A DNA stretch of 13,207 nucleotides, taken from the NCBI GenBank assembly GCA_017412025.1, contig JAFQOY010000015.1, positions 1 through 13,207 on the forward strand, given 5' to 3'. Below the pieces are notes generated by a model. That model ran no database searches. It was not told the origin of the DNA and was given only the letters and a program-made list of their open reading frames with translations. Made by a program: the position numbers and the translations under genes. Shown here one piece after another: positions 7,516 to 13,207 of this stretch. This DNA is from Clostridia bacterium. Its GTDB lineage: Bacteria > Bacillota_A > Clostridia > Christensenellales > Aristaeellaceae. Position 1 is the stretch's first letter. The number at the start of each line of letters is the position of its first letter.

Positions 7516-8544
7516 TTAATCATCGCGGAACTGGGACAGGAAACGCACGTCGCCTTCAAACAGCGCGCGCATATCGGTGATGCCATAGCGCAGCATGCCA
7601 ATGCGCTCAAGGCCAACGCCGAACGCAAAACCGCTGTACTCTTTGCTGTCAATGCCGCACATTTCCAGCACCTTCGGGTTAACCATACCGGCGCCGAGCA
7701 CCTCAATCCAGCCGGTTCCCTTGCAGACGCGGCAGCCCTTGCCGTGACAGTTCACGCACGTCAGGTCAACCTCTGCAGAAGGCTCTGTGAACGGGAAGAA
7801 AGACGGACGGAAGCGGGTGGTTACGTCATCGCCAAAGAGCGTCTTGGCAAACGCATCAAGCGTACCCTTGAGATCAGCCATCGTTACGTCCTTATCGATA
7901 ACAAGTCCCTCCATCTGATGGAAAACCGGAGAATGGGTTGCGTCCACCTCGTCGGCACGATATACACGGCCGGGACAAACAATGCGGATCGGCGGCTTGC
8001 GATTGAGCATCGTACGCGCCTGAACGGGCGAGGTATGCGTACGCAGAACGATATTATCCTCGATATAGAATGTATCCTGAGCATCGCGGGCCGGATGATT
8101 CTTGGGAATGTTCATCAGTTCAAAGTTGTACAGATCAAACTCAACTTCCGGTCCTTCGACAACGTCAAAACCCATGCTGGTAAACACATTGAGCATCTGA
8201 TCCTGAACCAGCGAAATGGGATGAACCGTGCCGATTGCGGTATGCGCGCGCGGCTCAGTAACGTCGATCGCCTCGCGGGCAAGCTTCTTTTCCTGCTCCT
8301 GCTTTTTCAGCTGTGCGTCCAGCGCGTCCATTTGCGCAGTCAGCGCCGCGACAACTTCGTTGATCATCTGTCCGGCCTTCGGGCGCTCTTCAGCAGGAAT
8401 CTTACCCATTGAGCGGCGCAGCAGGGTCAGTTCACCCTTCTTGCCCATCAGCTTGAGCTTCAGTTCATCCAGTCCGGCCTTATCGCGGACCAACTGCAGC
8501 TGAGCGGCTGCTTCTTCCTGGATTTTGCGCAATTGTTCTTGCAT
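7516..8544 (-). CDS. pheS: Phenylalanine--tRNA ligase, alpha subunit
   Basis: Catalytic alpha chain of PheRS. 342 residues, typical. An N-terminal coiled-coil arm (about 1-95, rich in Lys/Glu/Gln) that contacts tRNA is followed by the class II core: VHPISLVQDQM, GFDVVEGPEVE (motif 1 region), HTSPVQAR, RADEVDATHSPVFHQMEG (motif 2), FPFTEPSAEVD, and GFAFGVGLERIGMLRYGI (motif 3). A four-Cys insertion, Cys263, 266, 271 and 274 in the CxxCxxxxCxxC arrangement, precedes GTGWIEVLGAGMV. It is common in clostridial PheS and could bind zinc. Start ATG at 8544 with GGAGG 10 bases upstream. It is the first gene after the T-box leader. Confidence 0.98.
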   Translation of the reverse strand: MQEQLRKIQEEAAAQLQLVRDKAGLDELKLKLMGKKGELTLLRRSMGKIPAEERPKAGQMINEVVAALTAQMDALDAQLKKQEQEKKLAREAIDVTEPRAHTAIGTVHPISLVQDQMLNVFTSMGFDVVEGPEVEFDLYNFELMNIPKNHPARDAQDTFYIEDNIVLRTHTSPVQARTMLNRKPPIRIVCPGRVYRADEVDATHSPVFHQMEGLVIDKDVTMADLKGTLDAFAKTLFGDDVTTRFRPSFFPFTEPSAEVDLTCVNCHGKGCRVCKGTGWIEVLGAGMVNPKVLEMCGIDSKEYSGFAFGVGLERIGMLRYGITDMRALFEGDVRFLSQFRDD

Positions 8545-8574
8545 ATCCGTGTGTCCTCCTTTTATATGAGAAAG

Positions 8575-8609
8575 AAAAAAGCCCCGTCCCCATCAAAAGG
8601 GACGAGGCT
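8575..8609 (-). terminator. Regulated T-box terminator
   Basis: An 11-bp stem, AGCCTCGTCCC pairing with GGGACGGGGCT (one G-U pair), closes an 8-base loop and is followed by six T before a C. It lies between the T-box element and the pheS ribosome site. Its 5' arm overlaps the sequence needed for the antiterminator, as expected for a charging-controlled switch. Confidence 0.93.
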
Positions 8610-8825
8610 GAATTTCCTCGTGGTACCACCCAATTTTATCTCGTGCATGCATCGCTTGCGCATACATAAGACCTTTGACAGGATAACGGGTCAACCGTCT
8701 CTGCCTACCTATCAGCAGAGCAGCTCCTGAGTGAATTTCCCGAAGATAACCTGAGCAGAATCACAGCCTCGTTCCGCTCTCTCTGAAGGCCTCTTTTTCC
8801 GGGCATTGTCTCATTCATCGCCTTT
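8575..8825 (-). promoter_or_regulatory. Phenylalanine T-box riboswitch leader of pheST
   Basis: The 5' leader reads tRNA-Phe charging and chooses between termination and readthrough. The T-box core GGGTGGTACCACGAGG lies at 8616-8631, and its UGGU (8625-8628) can pair with an ACCA acceptor end, which fits the A73 discriminator of tRNA-Phe. Upstream, the Stem I 3' side reads GAAATTCACTCAGGAGC, with the specifier TTC at 8733-8735 followed by the usual purine. UUC is a Phe codon and agrees with pheST. An AGAGAG element (GA/kink-turn motif) and CCGTTATCC, common in T-box Stem II regions, are also present. CGTCCC in the terminator 5' arm can alternatively pair with GGG(U)GG of the T-box as antiterminator. 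The full secondary structure was not computed. Confidence 0.95.
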
Positions 8826-8832
8826 AGCGAGT

Positions 8833-8861
8833 ATTATACACAATTTTCCTTCCGAAATCAA
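8833..8861 (-). promoter_or_regulatory. SigA-type promoter of the T-box/pheST operon
   Basis: Minus-strand -35 TTGATT (8856-8861), 17-base spacer and -10 TATAAT (8833-8838), the latter preceded by TGTG, an extended -10. Transcription would start near 8826, giving a leader of about 280 bases before pheS. Confidence 0.87.
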
Positions 8862-8864
8862 GGC

Positions 8865-8885
8865 AAAAATGCAATTCCTTATTGC
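8865..8885 (-). terminator. Possible weak terminator after the DUF1292 gene
   Basis: A 5-bp stem GCAAT / ATTGC with a 5-base loop is followed by A and five T on the minus strand, just after the DUF1292 stop codon. The stem is short and A/T-rich, so termination may be incomplete, and the ireB operon could read into the T-box leader. Confidence 0.35.
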
Positions 8886-8887
8886 CT

Positions 8888-9316
8888 TCACTGCAGATAC
8901 AGCGGATCGTCGCAATAGCAGAATTCTCCGGGCATGTGCCTGCATCCGCATGCTTCTACGGCGTCATCCTCATCGGAGATTCCGATATCCGCTTCAAGAT
9001 GCCGGCTGATTGCGTGCATGACGAAACGCGCGACAACGCGCTCGATTTCATTTTCATCGCCAGCAATCACATACTGGCTGGCTCCGTCCGCTGTTTTATC
9101 TTCCCTCACGAGCATAAGCGCCTTTTTTTCAGAATCATCCCTGCTCTCGGCGCCCAGCACAAAATAGATCCGATCATCAACGCAGACAGTGGCCAGATAG
9201 CGAAGAGACGCTTTTCTTCCGTCCCCATCGCTGATTTCCACCCATTCTTCTTCTGCGGGAAGCTCTTCTTCTGTCTCTTCTTCGAATGGATCAAACAGAT
9301 CAAATGGATCAGGCAT
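8888..9316 (-). CDS. DUF1292 (YrzB-like) protein with acidic N-terminus and Cys/His-rich tail
   Basis: 142 residues, longer than the roughly 90-100 of YrzB. The N-terminal 25 residues are highly acidic (DPFEEETEEELPAEEEW). The middle matches DUF1292: WVEISDGDGRKASLRYLATV, then YFVLGAESRDDSEKKALMLV and an acidic segment ending in NEIERVVARFVMH. The last 20 residues hold ACGCRHMPGEFCYC, two CxC pairs and a His, which look able to bind a metal. Start: the ATG at 9316 has GAGG about 7 bases upstream; an in-frame GTG at 9328 lacks a suitable site. It lies 40 bases after ruvX, the position DUF1292 genes usually hold in Bacillota (ireB-ruvX-yrzB). Its function is unknown in the family; the Cys tail is not part of the usual domain as I know it. 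Confidence 0.82.
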   Translation of the reverse strand: MPDPFDLFDPFEEETEEELPAEEEWVEISDGDGRKASLRYLATVCVDDRIYFVLGAESRDDSEKKALMLVREDKTADGASQYVIAGDENEIERVVARFVMHAISRHLEADIGISDEDDAVEACGCRHMPGEFCYCDDPLYLQ

Positions 9317-9356
9317 GATGTTCCTCACTTAAAAATGCGTACAAAATGTGATATGC

Positions 9357-10082
9357 TCAGGCGTTTTCGTTTTGCTGCAAATATGCCTCATAAACCGCAG
9401 CAATCAACGCCTCATCATCAAGAGACTGATAGCAGGAATTGCCTTCCTCGTCAACCGCACAGCGCATGATGAAGCTTTCATCCATCTCAATATCTCCCGC
9501 AGCTTCCGCGCTGGTCAGAAGCACAAAGTCTTCATCCCCATAGCGGATATTTGCGCTGAGATAAAATCGGATGGAGTTGCCGTCCTGATCAATCATTTCC
9601 AGAATGCCGTCATCGTCATCGTCTTCCTCGTATTCTTCCGCTTCCTGTGCCAGCGCCTTTGCCGCTTCAAATGCTTTGGCGTCCAAATACGATTGAAGAA
9701 TCATGACCGCAGCGATCATGTCAACTTTCTTTTTCCGGTCCTCGCGGCGGACGTTGCCCTCCAGCAGCGCACCTTCCGCCAGCATTGTCGTCATCCTTTC
9801 GTCATAATACTCGACGACAAGCCCCTGCTCCTCAAGCTTGGCGGCAAATTCGCGAACCTTTTCGACCTGAAACCCCTGAGTACCATCCATGTTTCTGGGC
9901 AGTCCGCAGAGAATTCTGTCCGTATCATAACGACCGGCGATTTCCGCAATATGTCTGGTATCCGGACCATACCCGATGCGGGTATACGTCTCAAGCGGCT
10001 GGGCGGTGATGCCAAGCGGATCGCTGACAGCGACGCCAATGCGCCGATCCCCCACGTCAAGAGCTATAATCCTCTTTTCCAT
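9357..10082 (-). CDS. ruvX: RuvX/YqgF-type Holliday junction resolvase fused to a C-terminal DUF1292 domain
   Basis: 241 residues against about 140 for ordinary RuvX/YqgF. Residues 1-140 form the RNase H-fold nuclease: IIALDVGDRRIGVAVSD with Asp9, ILCGLPRNMDG (57-67), YYDERMTT (92-99) and a late Asp121 in VDMIAAVMILQSYLD, the acidic set expected for metal-dependent catalysis. The family acts in recombination or in 16S rRNA 5'-end maturation. A very acidic linker (EEYEEDDDDD, 149-158) leads into a complete DUF1292-like domain (159-236) with IDQDGNSIRFYLSANI, GDEDFVLL and SLDDEALIAAVYEAYL. The reading frame is continuous through the junction. The ATG at 10082 is preceded by GAGG overlapping the ireB stop, so the two genes are tightly coupled. 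Confidence 0.93.
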   Translation of the reverse strand: MEKRIIALDVGDRRIGVAVSDPLGITAQPLETYTRIGYGPDTRHIAEIAGRYDTDRILCGLPRNMDGTQGFQVEKVREFAAKLEEQGLVVEYYDERMTTMLAEGALLEGNVRREDRKKKVDMIAAVMILQSYLDAKAFEAAKALAQEAEEYEEDDDDDGILEMIDQDGNSIRFYLSANIRYGDEDFVLLTSAEAAGDIEMDESFIMRCAVDEEGNSCYQSLDDEALIAAVYEAYLQQNENA

Positions 10083-10090
10083 ATCCTACC

Positions 10091-10351
10091 TCAGACGTTT
10101 TTAGACAGATAAAACTGCACCAGTTCCTCAAGCAGCTCATCCCTGTCAATACGGCAGATCAGTGAACGGGCATTCTGATAGCTGGTAATATAAGTGGGAT
10201 CGCCGCTGATCAGATAGCCGACAATCTGTGTAATCGGATCATATCCCTTTGCAGAAAGCGCATGATAAACGCACAAAAGGATGGTCTGTGCATCCTGCGG
10301 ATTCTCGCTGATGGTTTTGAAATGCTGCGTGCCCATATCAGAATGAATCAT
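10091..10351 (-). CDS. ireB: IreB family regulatory phosphoprotein (UPF0297)
   Basis: 86 residues, the family's usual length. [55 protein letters not shown] and a C-terminal [12 protein letters not shown] give near full-length agreement with UPF0297 (YrzL/IreB). In Enterococcus, IreB is a substrate of a PASTA Ser/Thr kinase and affects cephalosporin resistance. N-terminal Thr residues (for example in QHFKT) are possible phosphosites; this is inference. The ATG at 10351 has AAGGAG 8 bases upstream. It is first in the ireB-ruvX-DUF1292 unit, 8 bases before ruvX. Confidence 0.95.
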   Translation of the reverse strand: MIHSDMGTQHFKTISENPQDAQTILLCVYHALSAKGYDPITQIVGYLISGDPTYITSYQNARSLICRIDRDELLEELVQFYLSKNV

Positions 10352-10386
10352 ATCAAGGTCTCCTTCCTAATCAATTCGCACGCTCT

Positions 10387-10415
10387 ATTATACACGATCT
10401 GTACCAAGGTTTCAA
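10387..10415 (-). promoter_or_regulatory. SigA-type promoter of ireB-ruvX
   Basis: Minus-strand -35 TTGAAA (10410-10415), 17-base spacer and -10 TATAAT (10387-10392), preceded by TGTG. It starts only 9 bases after the permease stop codon, with no terminator between, so readthrough from the upstream gene may add to its activity. Confidence 0.88.
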
Positions 10416-10423
10416 CGTTTTCT

Positions 10424-11443
10424 TTATGATCCTGTCTGTGCTGTTTGCCGCAATGACCAGCATACGCTCTGCACAATCACCATGATGGGTACCGCCAGCA
10501 GAATACCCCACAGTCCCCAAAAGCTGCCGAACACAAACACGCCGCCAATTGCAGCCGCAGGATGAACAGATGTACTCGCCGCAGTAAAATACGGGCCGAT
10601 GACGCTGCTTTCCACCTGCTGAACAAGGAATACAAGCGCCAGAGCAAGCAATACAGACTTCAGTCCCATCGGTATTGCACACAGCACAATCGGGATGGCT
10701 GCCAGCACAGGTCCGACATACGGAAGCACTTCAAACAGCCCCATGAATACCGCAAGAAGAAAGGCATCCGGAATACCGATCAGCAGCAGACCTGCATAGG
10801 TTGCGCAGGAAACGAACGCGCATGTTTTGAGCAAGCCGCACAAATAGCCAAGAACAGCGTTTTTGCAGCTTCTGATTACACAAAGGAATACCGTTCTCCT
10901 GGCAATCGGAATCAGGAGAAGAAAGTGCTGCGTCAGCGATTTTCGTTCACGAAGCAGATAATACGCGATGACAACGGAAATAAACAGCCGCCCCGCCTGC
11001 GCGGCAAACGCGACGCCGGCCCGGGCAAAAAAGGCTGTCGCGTCAGACGCTGCTCCTCCAATCATCTCGGTCAGACCTTGGTGCTGAAATAAACGCATGC
11101 CCAATGAATCCAGGAATCCAGCTGCTTGCACGAGCATTTCTCCAGCGACCGGCGTACTCCTGCTGATCAGCAATGCGCCGTGCGAAACCAGATACGGAAT
11201 AAACACCGAGAGAAGCAGCGCAACAACCAGCACAACGAGCATCAATGCGAAAAAAGCCGACGCTTCCGGCCAAATGCCTTTTTCTTCCATTTTCCTGCAC
11301 AGCGGCGAAAGCGTCAGCATAAGCATGACGGAATACAACGCAACGGAACCGATTGAACAGAGCGCGTCCCGGTTTTGATATAAATAAAGAATTACGGCTG
11401 TACCGATGATCACCAGCAGCTTTTTATTCTGACGAATGAACAT
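10424..11443 (-). CDS. AI-2E family transporter (UPF0118 membrane protein)
   Basis: 339 residues with about eight hydrophobic segments and the two large conserved blocks of the family near the C-terminus: GLFEVLPYVGPVLAAIPIVL, and QQVESSVIGPY followed by HPAAAIGGVFVFGSFWGLWG and LAVP. A charged stretch, LLRERKSL, lies mid-protein. Family members are polytopic permeases linked to autoinducer-2 export, Na+/H+ exchange or other small molecules; the substrate here is unknown. Start: the ATG at 11443 has AGGAGG 4 bases upstream. A longer in-frame start at 11500 would place the start inside a hairpin-forming stretch and lacks a ribosome site. It follows the small YtxH-like gene by 66 bases. Confidence 0.9.
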   Translation of the reverse strand: MFIRQNKKLLVIIGTAVILYLYQNRDALCSIGSVALYSVMLMLTLSPLCRKMEEKGIWPEASAFFALMLVVLVVALLLSVFIPYLVSHGALLISRSTPVAGEMLVQAAGFLDSLGMRLFQHQGLTEMIGGAASDATAFFARAGVAFAAQAGRLFISVVIAYYLLRERKSLTQHFLLLIPIARRTVFLCVIRSCKNAVLGYLCGLLKTCAFVSCATYAGLLLIGIPDAFLLAVFMGLFEVLPYVGPVLAAIPIVLCAIPMGLKSVLLALALVFLVQQVESSVIGPYFTAASTSVHPAAAIGGVFVFGSFWGLWGILLAVPIMVIVQSVCWSLRQTAQTGS

Positions 11444-11470
11444 GAGGCCTCCTGATTGCAAATTCAGAGA

Positions 11471-11494
11471 AAGCAGATGTCTGTTCATCTGCTT
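11471..11494 (-). terminator. Perfect hairpin between the 53-aa gene and the permease gene (possible weak terminator or processing site)
   Basis: AAGCAGATG and CATCTGCTT form a 9-bp perfect stem with a 6-base loop on either strand. On the minus strand it is followed by TCTCTGAATTT rather than a clean T-run, so a strong terminator is doubtful. It sits 18-40 bases before the ribosome site of the permease gene and could reduce its expression relative to the upstream genes. Confidence 0.5.
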
Positions 11495-11509
11495 CCCCAT
11501 TCTCCATTT

Positions 11510-11671
11510 TTACTTCAGCCAGCAGTCAGCAACCTGTCTGGCAAGCATAGGGCCATTCTTGGCCAGCACGCGTTTCATTCGTTTTCCCTGAGGCGTCATC
11601 ATCAGCCCCGCGCCCATGGTAAGGCCAAGGAGACTGCCTACTGCAATTCCTTTCGCGGTTGACATACGCAT
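11510..11671 (-). CDS. Small YtxH-like single-pass membrane protein (53 aa)
   Basis: 53 residues. A Gly-rich hydrophobic helix (residues 8-26, GIAVGSLLGLTMGAGLMMTP) with GxxxG-type spacing is followed by a basic amphipathic tail, QGKRMKRVLAKNG. This layout resembles YtxH-type small proteins (Gly-rich membrane helix, then a P-x-GK-basic segment), but the match is by pattern only. The ATG at 11671 has GGAGG 10 bases upstream, and a second ATG at 11665 is possible. The first 34 bases overlap, in another frame, the end of the PRC-barrel gene, and the ribosome site lies within that gene's coding sequence, so translational coupling is likely. The stop is TAA at 11510. Confidence 0.7.
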   Translation of the reverse strand: MRMSTAKGIAVGSLLGLTMGAGLMMTPQGKRMKRVLAKNGPMLARQVADCWLK

Positions 11672-12141
11672 GTTTCGTTTTCCTCCTCTGTCATGATCAG
11701 CTCGCTGCCCAGGGATGAAGGAACCGTCAGTTCGCCTTTGTTTTCATCGCTGCGTTTATAATCGTAGATCCACAAACGCATGCCGCTTTCGCCCGGAAAG
11801 TATCCAATCCGCATCTCAACGGCCGCAATATGCCAGGTGCTTTTGCAAATGGCATAGTCGGTTACCTTGCCAGCCAAGAGCCCGGAGGTATCTCTGATCA
11901 GGCTGCATGGCTTTGTATCAAGCCGACGCTGATATCTTCCGGTTTCTTTTACGAGAATAAAGCTATCCGCCAGAGAGATGATATCCTTACACAGGACCAT
12001 TCTCTTTCCCCGGATGCCGCAGGATACATTCAGCGCCGTCACCCTTTTTTGCGCCGTATCCATGCATAGACTTTGCAGCAAACCGATTTGTCGTTGATTG
12101 CAGACGATAGGATAATTTCGCAGAGCGCTCAGCCTCACCAT
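11638..12141 (-). CDS. PRC-barrel domain protein with two repeats (YlmC/YmxH-like)
   Basis: 167 residues. Two PRC-barrel-like halves are visible: residues 1-67 (MVRLSALRNYPIVC, then QIGLLQSLCMDTAQKRVTAL and DIISLADSFILVKE) and about 76-132 (CSLIRDTSGLLAGKVTDYAI, then HIAAVEM and WIYDYKR). PRC barrels are small beta-barrels found in RimM, photosynthetic reaction centres and many uncharacterised Bacillota proteins such as YlmC, often linked to RNA metabolism or sporulation. An acidic tail ends in EEENETCVC. The ATG at 12141 has GGAGG 7 bases upstream; a longer in-frame start at 12192 does not. No convincing promoter is seen between it and the rluD-family terminator. Its partner genes are the 53-aa membrane protein and perhaps the permease. 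Confidence 0.75.
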   Translation of the reverse strand: MVRLSALRNYPIVCNQRQIGLLQSLCMDTAQKRVTALNVSCGIRGKRMVLCKDIISLADSFILVKETGRYQRRLDTKPCSLIRDTSGLLAGKVTDYAICKSTWHIAAVEMRIGYFPGESGMRLWIYDYKRSDENKGELTVPSSLGSELIMTEEENETCVCQPRKELQ

Positions 12142-12210
12142 GCCGTCTCCTCCTGTTCCGGCGCGAGCCTGAAAATAAGGTCTGCAGAACATACGAAAAG
12201 CATTCTGGCA

Positions 12211-12236
12211 AATAAAGAAAGCTGCCAGATGGCAGC
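12211..12236 (-). terminator. Rho-independent terminator of the RluD-family gene
   Basis: A 6-bp stem GCTGCC / GGCAGC with a 4-base loop is followed by TTTCTTTATT on the minus strand. It starts one base after the stop codon. Confidence 0.8.
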
Positions 12237-12237
12237 C

Positions 12238-13149
12238 TCAACCGAGCTTATGCAGCGTGTTGTCAAAATCGGTGGGAATGGGCGCAGTAAACTCCATGCG
12301 CCTTCCATCGGCAGGGTGCGTAAAGGCCAGGCTGAAAGCATGAAGCATGAGTCTTGGTATATGCACTGCGGATTTCATACCGGAAGCATAGATCGGATCC
12401 CCAAGCAGAGGATGACCGATCGACTGCATGTGGACGCGGATCTGATGCGTCCGTCCGGTCAGAAGATGAACGTCCAGGAAGGTTGCATTTTTATGCCTTG
12501 AAAGAACGTTCCATTCCGTTCTTGACGGCTTCCCTCCCGGCACAACGGCCATTCTCTTTCTATCCTGAGGATGGCGTGCAATCGGCGCGTCAATCACGCC
12601 GCTGTCTTCCTTGAAATTACCAAAGGCGATCGCCCGATAATGCTTTTCCATGCTGCGCACTTTAAACTGTTCGCTCAAAGCGGCATGCGCATTGTCGTTT
12701 TTGGCAATCAGAATCAGGCCGGAAGTATCCTTATCAAGCCTGTGCACGATTCCTGGCCGCATCTCTCCGCCAATACCCGAAAGATCATGCACATGATACA
12801 AAAGCGCATTGACGAGCGTACCATCTTCGTTGCCAGCTGCAGGGTGAACCACCATACCGCAGGGCTTGTTGATGACAACAACGTCCCGATCCTGATACAG
12901 AATATCCAGAGGGATATTCTGCGCTTCAAGCGCGACGTCTTTTACTTCGGGCACCCGGATTGTAATAATCTGACCCGCCGCCGTCTTGAAAGAAGGTTTA
13001 GATATCTCCTTTCCATTGACCCAAACGGCTCCCTCTGCAATCAGCGAAGCAATGCGGGAACGGGAGAATTCGGTATGAGCGCCTAAATAAGCGTCCATCC
13101 GGATGCCCGCCTCAGAATCAGAGACATACTGTTCAATGATTTGATCCAT
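12238..13149 (-). CDS. RluA/RluD-family 23S rRNA pseudouridine synthase
   Basis: 303 residues, normal for the RluD subfamily. An N-terminal S4 RNA-binding domain (about 15-65; RMDAYLGAHTEFSRSRIASLI, VWVNGKEI) precedes the synthase domain with INKPCGMVVHP (93-103), the catalytic HRLDKDTSG (Asp139) and LLTGRTHQIRVHM. It converts uridines in large-subunit rRNA to pseudouridine. The target positions cannot be read from sequence; RluD proper modifies the helix 69 uridines, and several paralogues of this family usually occur in Bacillota. The ATG at 13149 has AGGAG 6 bases upstream and overlaps the 3' end of the preceding reading frame by 17 bases. In Bacillota this position next to lspA fits the ylyB/RluD-like gene. 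Confidence 0.94.
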   Translation of the reverse strand: MDQIIEQYVSDSEAGIRMDAYLGAHTEFSRSRIASLIAEGAVWVNGKEISKPSFKTAAGQIITIRVPEVKDVALEAQNIPLDILYQDRDVVVINKPCGMVVHPAAGNEDGTLVNALLYHVHDLSGIGGEMRPGIVHRLDKDTSGLILIAKNDNAHAALSEQFKVRSMEKHYRAIAFGNFKEDSGVIDAPIARHPQDRKRMAVVPGGKPSRTEWNVLSRHKNATFLDVHLLTGRTHQIRVHMQSIGHPLLGDPIYASGMKSAVHIPRLMLHAFSLAFTHPADGRRMEFTAPIPTDFDNTLHKLG

Positions 13150-13207
13150 GGTCTTCTCCTGTAGGGACTTCGTGCTTTCCTGTCATCACCAGGATCATCA
13201 GAAAAGC
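13133..13207 (-). CDS. lspA: 3' end of a membrane protein, probably signal peptidase II (LspA); 5' part outside the window
   Basis: The last 24 codons are visible, reading AFLMILVMTG (the end of a hydrophobic segment), then a polar tail, KHEVPTGEDHGSNH, and TGA. A C-terminal membrane helix followed by a short polar tail directly before and overlapping an RluD-type gene matches the common Bacillota lspA-rluD arrangement. The overlap with the next start is 17 bases, suggesting coupled translation. No catalytic motif is inside the window, so the identity rests on context; one other forward-reading frame is also open here. Confidence 0.45.
   Translation of the reverse strand, partial: AFLMILVMTGKHEVPTGEDHGSNH

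Noticed and set aside
5404..8412. A 1002-codon plus-strand open frame opposite pheT and pheS
   Set aside because: It is the complement of two certain genes, has no ribosome site, and its predicted protein is a His/Arg/Ala/Asn-rich mixture with no recognisable domain; it reflects codon bias in pheST.
12142..12237. Search for a promoter in front of the PRC-barrel gene
   Set aside because: Only weak candidates (such as TTTTCG with a 16-base gap to TATTTT) were found; none is good enough to report.
1..13207. CRISPR arrays, insertion sequences, tRNA or rRNA genes, toxin-antitoxin or defence modules
   Set aside because: No repeat-spacer pattern, transposase motif, tRNA-like cloverleaf or defence-type domain was seen on either strand; the genes present are core functions in normal arrangements.

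Overview
The window reads as chromosomal housekeeping DNA from a Bacillota (Firmicutes) bacterium, most likely a Clostridia-type lineage with a roughly balanced G+C content. The evidence is a T-box leader before pheST, the Bacillota-typical trio ireB (UPF0297) - ruvX - DUF1292, a SpoIID/LytB-family protein, strong GGAGG Shine-Dalgarno sites, and SigA-type promoters with 17-bp spacers. A more exact placement is not supported by what can be read here. Every credible gene is on the minus strand, so the biological order runs from high to low coordinates.

Layout in transcription order. (1) The 3' end of a probable lspA runs off the right edge and overlaps an RluD-family pseudouridine synthase, which ends in a terminator. 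(2) A PRC-barrel protein is followed by an overlapping 53-aa YtxH-like membrane protein and an AI-2E/UPF0118-family permease, with a perfect 9-bp hairpin before the permease. (3) A strong promoter drives ireB - ruvX - DUF1292. RuvX carries a C-terminal DUF1292 domain, and a separate DUF1292 protein follows it. (4) A promoter and a phenylalanine T-box (UUC specifier, UGGU tRNA-acceptor bulge, terminator) precede pheS - pheT - aroE - ppa - a peptidase C26-type amidotransferase. These five genes have gaps of 3 to 25 bases and end in a good terminator. (5) A SpoIID/LytB-domain protein with a signal peptide and SH3b tail has its own promoter. (6) gapA (GAPDH) has its own consensus-like promoter and runs off the left edge.

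The most coherent biological point is the T-box operon. Low Phe-tRNA charging should raise not only PheRS but also shikimate dehydrogenase (aromatic amino-acid synthesis) and pyrophosphatase (which removes the PPi made by aminoacylation). The second is the RuvX-DUF1292 fusion beside a free DUF1292 protein with a Cys/His-rich tail.

No defence system, mobile element, CRISPR array, tRNA or rRNA was found. I see no wholly new system. The observations below are unusual gene architectures and regulatory links inside an otherwise ordinary region. The longest stretch without a protein gene (about 340 bases, 8545-8887) is explained by the T-box leader and its promoter.
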